From Cristatella mucedo (lineage: Eukaryota; Bryozoa; Phylactolaemata; Cristatellidae), in assembly GCA_009760855.2 (NCBI GenBank), contig WPIO01000206.1, forward strand, positions 1-64,000: 64,000 nt of DNA. Direction: 5' to 3'. The notes under the pieces were generated by a model. That model had not been told where the DNA came from, ran no database searches, and saw nothing but the letters and a program-made list of their open reading frames with translations. The stretch's first letter is position 1, and each line of letters starts with the position of its first letter. A program made the position numbers and the translations under genes. Shown here piece after piece: positions 37,401-46,400 of this stretch.

Positions 37401-40400
37401 ATCAAGTATAATACACTCACCACTCAATCGTGTTTTCTTTGCAGCACATGTAAAGTGCCTAGAACGAGATTGAGTTATCTGACGACCCTTTATCAAGTGT
37501 ATTATTATTATTATTAAAGTGTTTGACTTTCTATATTTACAAACTTATGCTTTTATTTTTTCTCTATAAATTATGAAATTCATTTTTTTCAGAAAATAAG
37601 TTTCACATAGCTAAGGTATTACCCCGAGGCTTTGCTACCGTTTAGATATGCTCTAGAGTATTTGGAAGCTGTAGTTCTTTTGCGAAAAGCTGCTCACTTA
37701 AACCTCTTTGCCCGGTCAAAGCAGTCCATGAGCTGCTAAAATGGTATTCTTCTATCATTGAATAAGAGGATATAAATTAGGAAGCAAAGTTTGCTTTAAG
37801 ACCCAGAAAACGCGTATTAAAGGATTCTTCTCAATAATACCCATCTGTCTTTTCAAGCAAAGTTCGTTGCTAAACTGGGCCTGTATTATATTTCTACTCC
37901 AACTTTCTACGCGATTTCTGTATTACGGCTATTGTAAAATATCCAGTTAAAATTATTGGCCATGTAAAACTGTAAATCTCTTTAATTAAGTTATCGTTGA
38001 AAAAACGTTTTCAGGCAATCCTAGAAGGGTAGGTTTACTATATTATTCGTTGCGGGCGCTTGCATTTGTCTTGATAAAAAAAATGCAGTAACTCCAAGAA
38101 TTTCTTCAAGCTATCAGCTGCATTGCTGCATGCATTAGAGAAACTAAAACTGCTTCAATCAGTGCTTCGATGTAGAGGTTCTTCTAGCATAGATCATGAT
38201 ACTGTGAAGCCTATAAACTCACTTAATTTTTTAATATCTTCTAATAATTATACCTACACGAAATAACGGCACAGTAAAATAAAAATAAAAATGTCGTAGC
38301 GTAGCAAGTAATGTTTGTGAAAAAGTGGATATTTCAATGGCATTACTCTCTTTAATCCTGTTTGGTCACTGAAAATCTCCTTCATTTGTCCACGAGCTAT
38401 GCAAATATGGTAATTTAATGCCATGCAGTGAAATCAGCCAGAGTTTCAAAATTCCTATTGAATGAATCAGTAATGGTTGCGGTTTACTAATAATGATAAT
38501 AATAAAACAATTTGCTATAGCGCCCTCAGGGAATTTAATTTCCTTGCCGCATTCTTAAATTTTCGGCAAAGGTAGCATGAGGGTAGGTGTTTGGTAGACT
38601 GCTCAATGACAAACAAACCTAACATGGTTAGAGGTTTCATGCACAGGGCGAGCAATGCAAATAAGGCTAAGTCGCAGCGCTCACAGTGTCGGCACGCACG
38701 AGTGCTCAAAGAAAGAATCACGTGGACTCACTGAATGCAGTGATAAATAGATGCTTTTTAGTTTCTTGTTAAATGTGGTGAGGTCAAGAGACGTCACGAC
38801 GCTTGTCGCTAATAAGTTCTAGGCTCTGGGAGCATAGAACGAAAGGCACTGTCCCATATAGAGGGAGACTCGTAAGGGTGCAAGTAAGGGTGCACGATTG
38901 GATTGCGATAAGTGGATGGTACGATGCTTAATTGTGGCAGCTAAGTAGGTCTGATTTGTAGGCCAGAGAAAAAGAATGAAGGGACCTAACAGTGAGTGAC
39001 TGAATTTTGAAGTTATATGTGCTGCTCAACAGCGAGCCAGTGCAGGGTCGCAGAGAAGTGGTGTGACATTCACGACAGACAAGCCTAGCTGCAGAGTTGG
39101 TGTACAAACTTTAAGCGCCTAATTGAACGTTCGGTAGACAGCAAGCAGCGATTTACAGGAGTTGAAGTGGATGTCAGAAATGCGTGGACCAATTCAGATG
39201 GCAATAACCCTAAGCAAGCAAGCCAAAATCTTAGCAATGGTATGTAGCTGAAAGTAGGCAGATTTGACTGTGGAGCTGAAGCTATGATCTCTAATAAAAA
39301 GTTCACTTTGAAACAGGGTAGTTAGATGTCGTGCAGATTCAACACACGATATGCTGGCAGAGCCGATTTGGAGCGTTAGATTTTCTAATTTCTGAATCGT
39401 ACCCAATTTTCCCAAACCTGGTAAGTTGTATTAGTTATTGTTTAGTTCGAGATAGTTTTGCGCCGCCTAACGTGAGCTGATTTCATGAATACATGTAGCA
39501 CGAGAATTGAGAGGAAATTTGACAGTGGTGCTAGAGGGCTAACAACTGTTATTGTTTTAAAAACGATTCAAAATTTCCGACCTTCGGTCACCTGAACTTC
39601 TGCTTCGATGGATTTCACGTGCATAGAGTGACTGAATTACTCTGGATAATGTGTCATGTAAAATTAAGGCAGGTATACCTCAAAACTGGTTGCTTTTCAA
39701 CGATCGTGAGTTTCACCTGACGGAAGCCTAATTGGCTCCAGAAATATCCCGATTGAACCATTCTGCCTGTAGTAGAGTAATTGTAATGCTTGTGCCAAAA
39801 TTGGAAGTGAATCATTCGTACTTATGGGTTGTGTGAAGTGTGGACTCATGAACATCGGTAGGACCGACTGGTCTAGGTTATCTTACATTCGCACAATATA
39901 GCGGCTTAGTTTACTTGCCTGAAAGTGTGCAGTTGTGTACAATTGTATTTGCCTGTATTGAGGCACATCAATAAAGGCCCACCTGTTCAGTTAGGGCTCT
40001 CGTAAAAGAAATTACCGGGGAAAGGTGCATTAGAAAACCGCAGGCCTTCAATTATTAGACTTGCTTGAGTTGCATTCAAACCCGATTTGACTTACCCGAA
40101 TGGCATAAACACAATCGAAAAGAAACGATGATAAATCGATTGTTTTAGCTAATATTAGATAACAATAAAATATTAAAAATAATAATAAAATATTAGACCG
40201 AACATTCCGGGACCAAACTGCATAGCTCGCAGCTGCTGCAGCCGCCGCATAACCGCCGCCGCCGGCCGCTCGCTTCATTGGGAAACCATCCTTCCAATCC
40301 ATCTATTCCTCTAATTTATAGTAAGGTTTTGATTTTATTTTAATAGAGCATGAACTCATTTTAACCATATATCTGTGTGTGTGTGTGTAGGTGTGTGTGT

Positions 40401-40404
40401 GTGT

Positions 40405-40479
<75 letters not shown>

Positions 40480-43400
40480 GTTCCTACCTGGGGGAATGTC
40501 CGGCTGGGGAAATGTCGCAGGGTCCACCGAGGGAAAAGGTCGGGGGGGGAAACACCGGGGGGGGGGGGGATGTCCTAAAACCAAGCGTCAAGCACACCCG
40601 TCTATTGGTTCTGACACAGACGGCTTTTGAGGCCCAGTGCCTATCCGACCCGGCTGATACTTTGCCAGTAGCTATAGCATCCCTTAGAGAATAAATCTCG
40701 TTCCATGCACTTTTTAAGACACTGTTAAGAAAGCCAGACCACGCTATCACGTGGTTGACGTTTCGTAATGTCATCAAGAGGAAAAAATCTTTGCGACATG
40801 GCACACGGTCAAAATGTAGATAGTTTTAGTGGCAACAGTCAGAGCGTCAGTAAACATATGCACAAAGAGGAGCAAATCAGAAGGACCCACTAATTTCTCT
40901 ATTGTAAAATTTAACAGATGTGTTTTAAGCTTCTTTTTAAATGTCGTCAGGTCAGAAAATGGTAGGAGTAGACCTCCAGGCCTTTTGGAGCATACAAAAT
41001 AACTGGTACTGTCTGTGTAATTATTTGAGGGGTTCATAATACAAGGTTAAAGTTAAACGGTTTGATTTAGACCAGCAGGTTGTTACTATGCTTTGCCTGA
41101 TTACCACTTGGCATACTTAAATATAATATATTGCAGTCAGAAAAGCGACAATGGTCAAATGTTTCGCCTTCTACGGCTCAATTCCCGAGCACTCCAATCT
41201 TACTCAGACATTTAGTCATTTCAATATTTGAGTATACACGAATAATTATGCAAGTAACTATGAATATGTAATGTAATGCGAAGCAGTTAAGGATTACCTA
41301 GTAATTCGGAAATCTCAAGCTGAACATTTGCTTGTAACTTCAGGGTGCAGTATCATGAATAGCCACGCCCACATTAGAGTAGCGGCTGTAGTATCGGTGC
41401 CGGCTAGTGAAGAGCTGCAGTACTGAAGCCAGGCAGTTAGTCCTCTACAAGAGAAAATGTGGCACCACTGAACGACTGCAACTCCGAACGGCATTTAAAA
41501 TTTTGCAATTAAAGTAAGTAGGGATTACACTCTTGTTACCTGTTCAATTAAAAGTTTCTCAAGTAAATTAAAATACTTCTCACCGAACTACACTGGCTCC
41601 CAGTGAAGAAACGCATTGGACTTCAGGATTTAGTCACTCACTTTAGGTCTCTTCATTATTTGGCCCCCACCCTACCTATCAGATCAAATCCCACCTTTCG
41701 GATGATCGGTTTACATACCTCGTATAAATCTCAAATCCTTCGGAGACCGTGCCTTTAATTCGTATCCTCCCAAAGCCTGGGAACTCACTGCTGCCCTGAG
41801 TCGCGATATCTCCTGACTCGTCCCTACATTTAAAAAGAAACCAAAAACGCATCTATTTATGGCAGCATTATTGGGGACCTGCGATTTGTTCTTTATGTGT
41901 TTATGCTTGCTAACACTGTGCATGCCCTACTGACCCTACTTGCATGCTGATCCTGCACATGTCAACCCCCCACTAAAAATATAATAATAGTGCACTTGAT
42001 AAAGCCACCCTCAGAGAATACAATCTCTGTCTAGTCGCTTTAAGTTGCTGCAAAGGGAAACGCTATTGAATGCTGAGTAATATCATGCTTGATAAACAAC
42101 ATGAATAACATGGTTAGGGGTGACATTCACATGGTCAGCATGCAAAGTTGGTTAGTGGCAGCAATGCACAGTGTCAGCCGCATAAGCAAAATCAAGAACG
42201 AATCCATCACAGAGACCCACTAAATGCTGTCCTAAATAGGTGTTTTTTTTTTTTTTTTTAAATGTGGTCATGTCAGGGGATGTTCTGACGCAAGTCGGGA
42301 GGGAGTTCCAGGCTTTGGGACTATACGAACTAAATGCACGATCTCCAAAGGATTTGAGGTTTGTACGAGAGGTATTGGTAAAACTGTGGGTTTCCAAAAG
42401 TGAATCGTACGATGCTTGGCCTGGTGGGTGTAGATCTGAGAGATAGGCTGAAGCCAAACAACGAAGTGACCTAAAAGTGAGCGACAAAACATTGAAGTCA
42501 ATCCGTTGCTTGACTGGTAGCCAGTGCAGGTCGGCGAGAAGTGGTGTGATGTGGCAACTGCGATGCTCACTACAGACAAGCCTAGCTGTAAAGTTTTGGA
42601 ACCAGCTGTAATCGCCTGATCGCACATGGCGGTAGGCCAGCAAACACTGAGTTACAGAAGTCAAGACGGCATGTCACAAATGTATGGACGAACTCAGCCA
42701 TGGTATCCTTATCTGAAAAACCATGTTGTTCATGTTGCTTATTCAGCATGTTACCACTAGTCGCTCGATTCGTGCTTCCTTTGCAGGAAAATATAAAAAA
42801 AGCTCCTAGAAAGATATTGAGTTCTCTTTGGTGCCACTATATCAATTGCATTATTAGTATTGTTATTATTACTTGCATATTATAATGCAAAGCACGTAAA
42901 TCGTCGCATCAAAACATATTAGCTTGTTTCTTACAGCTGCTATACGAATTTAGAGGACTCTGCACTGCTCATAGATTTGTTAGGAATATTTCCATTAATG
43001 CGACTGAAAAACTATCTACAGCCTTTGCAGCATAGCAGAATGTTGTCTTTGACCATCCTGCTACGGAATTTGGGCTAATTAGACTTAAAACTTCCCCGAA
43101 GCCAGGAGCCAATAGGGCGCCGAAGAAATCGTAGACAGAATCTTGCTTGAGGCATCACGAATAATGGCGGAACATAACACCCAGCAACATGTGGTTCGCT
43201 TCAAGATAATTTTTAATAAACGATAGACCTGATGAAGTATGACTGAAAAACCCCAAACAGTTACATGATGATTCCTTTCCCCAAGCTAGCGAGCCACTTT
43301 AATACCGCTTTGAGCCCCTTCATTCTAGCTCTTCGATGTAAGTTGATACAAAACAAATAAGATACCCTAATAAAGTCGCAAATTACGTTAAGCCCATAGC

Positions 43401-46400
43401 TCTGCTCATGTTGTCTGCACTTGATTAAGATGAATTCGACTAAATTGTGATACTATTGACAGTAATATTGTAAATGGAAAACTAGATTTTCTGGATATGC
43501 TCAGTACAACAATGACTTTCGCGAGCAAATCATGGACATTGTATCGGGCCGAAAATCAAAGTAGTCGTGTAATGTAACGTATCTCCACCTTAAAATGCAC
43601 AAAGCAGCAATGACGAAGTGGGTATTACTCATGAGAGCTCCTATAGCACACTCAAAGCCTAAGCTGATTTCTTTAGGCGTCGGGTAGGAAAAAAAACACC
43701 ATCTCACGCAGAAAAGAGAACGAGATAGAATAGCTGAGTCAAATTGGCGGTTAAGTTAGTGAGTAGCATGAAAGTAGCAGCTCAATATAGCTGAAAAAGA
43801 TGCGTTTACATAAGGATACCACATCGAAGTTGGTCCACGCATTCGTGATATCCCGTCTCGACTTCTGCAACTCACTGCTTACTGACCTACCAGCATGTGC
43901 GATCAGGCGTTTGCAGCTGGTGAAAAACTCCGCAGCTAGGCTTCTCTGTTGTGAGCGTCGCAGTTGCCACATTACTCCACTTCTCGCCGACCTGCACTGG
44001 CTACCAGTCAAGCAACGGATCGACTTCAAGGTTTTGTCGCTCACTTTTAGGTCACTTCATTCTTTGGCTCCAGCCTATCTCTCAGACATACTCCCCCATC
44101 AGGCCAAGCACCGTATCACCCACTTTTTCGGAATCCAACAGTCTACAAATACCCCGTACAAGCCTCAAATCCTTTGGAGACCGTGCATTTAGCTCGTAAG
44201 CTCCCAAAGCCCGGAACTTCCTCCCATACTGCTTCAGGACATCCCCTGACATGACCACATTTCAAAAGAACTTGAAAAACACACCTATTTTTGGACAGAA
44301 TTTAGTGGGTCCCTGTGATTCGTTCTTGATGTGCTTATGCGTGCTGACACCGTGCATGCTGCCACTAACCGCATTTGCATGCTGACCCTGTGCATGTCAC
44401 CCCTAACCATGTTATTCATTTTGTTTGGTTATCAAGCATGATTTTACTAACCGTTTCAATTGCATTTCCCTTTGCAGCAAATGCGAAGCGCCTAGAGAGA
44501 GATTAAGTCTCTAAAAGCGCTTTATCAAATTCCTTATTATTATTTTTTTATTATTATTGCCATAGTCGATAGCAAGAGAGTAGAAGTAATTATGCGAGAT
44601 TTGTCGATGTCAACTCCACAGCCTACGACCTGCATAGCAAACGCTTTTGTCGACGAGGTCTTGAAGCGGAGGGATGGAACAGCAACTGCATTGTCCCTAC
44701 AAGACCTGAGGGCACAAAAAAGCTGAAGCTGGTGCAATGGTTCATCTAGGTATGAATAATCAACCCGTTCTTAATGTTGTCGGTCAATATACGAACTTCA
44801 TTCTTGTCACCGTCGATCAATCGGAAGACATCAAAGCTTCTTCACCAAAGAAGAAACATAGCTGCAACTCCGTGATTTGCCATGTCGTCTTGCAGCCATA
44901 TTCATTACCAGCTGCGATGGCCTTGTTGCTTTTTCTGTAGCCAAGCCAAAAATGGAAGTGCAATAATCTAGCTGAGACAGAATCGGGGCACTAGTTGCAT
45001 TTTTGGCAAGCCACCATGTAGACGGTTACTAATCTTAGATAATGATAACGATTATTTGTGAGGGCGAACTTTTAAGGCACTCCTTGGTAAACAAAATTAG
45101 CAATGTACATAGTTATCAAAGACGACGTCTAAATTCCTAGCACATGGTGACGGCGGCACGACAGCTTGGCCTGTTTTAAAAGCAAAGTCTTCTAGTTCAG
45201 CCAGACCCCTGGGGTGTCCTATGAACAGCCCTCACCGTGCACAACTTAGTTGCGATAAAATCTGAGCTTGAAAGTAAAAGTGAAATTTCACATGTCAATT
45301 TGACCATTCAATGTGGTCAAAGAGCAATTACAAAATGACTAGCTTAGTAGAGCTTGGGTATTTAAGCTGTGGAACCTGGTTCAGAGTCGTGATTTCGCTT
45401 TAGAGTAGTTACTGGCTCTAACATACCGTCAAAAGAAGATTGCTGTTCACTTCCTTCACTCTTTTGCATCTCGATGAGGTAGGAGTCAATAAAATCTTTT
45501 GGCTGTTCTGGGTCCAGGTTCTGAGCATGACAATTGATCGCTGAAGCGAAGAATTCTCTGACCTCAACAATGCTCTTGCAGTATGAGTGATACCCGAAGA
45601 CATCCACCGGTAACCATTTTAGGAAAGGTAGAGCGAAAACGGCTGCCATCCTCCTCAACAATCGAAATTGGTTTAGAAACTTATTCAATATACCACTGAA
45701 TATTGTATCGTCATATTCAAAGCGAGATCCCAGCACAAGATTGCAGATTATATTTGAGATGGCGCTGTGCATTAGGCTGTCGACTATTATCGGCGAGCCG
45801 CTCACACGTTCAATCTCTTTAATGAAAGCGTCGACTTCTTCCATAATCTTATTTTCCATGCTCATTTTGCCCATTCCTTGTTCCCGCAAAAACGAAAGAG
45901 CAAATTTACGTTGTTCTTTCCAGTCAGGTGAGTTTATAATTCCTTTACCTAAAAAACAGGATTACATTAGGCGATATCGGTTCACAGAATATTATTTAAA
46001 GCCTCGGGAGAATTCATCTGCTACATCCGGAGCCACTGCTGCGCTTAGCAACAACATGGGCATCAGCACAAAGCGAATACTTGGATTCCTCTGCAGGGAA
46101 TGCCAAACCAATCCTGGAGTTCAGTGGCAGAATATGGATGGTGTGCCTGTGTTCTTCAGGACCATCTATCGTTAGTCACTTTTAAAACCAGCCAAGCCTA
46201 TCAAATCAGAAATAATCGATTGCAGCATCAGCGATCCCTGGAATCTATCTCGGTAGGTACTTTATTTGTGCCACTTGACTAATTTAGCGAACTTATTAGC
46301 AAAGCCTAACTTAAGACACTATATGACAGGGTAGAGAAGTAAGGGTTCCTGCATTGCAACACTTAAATTTGTGATTGGGCGATTAGGGTTATCGGGTTCC

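Noticed and set aside
40375-40694. Cys-Val-rich open frames on the plus strand and His-Thr-rich on the minus strand
   Set aside because: They are translations of the TG microsatellite; the same happens at 63110-63405.
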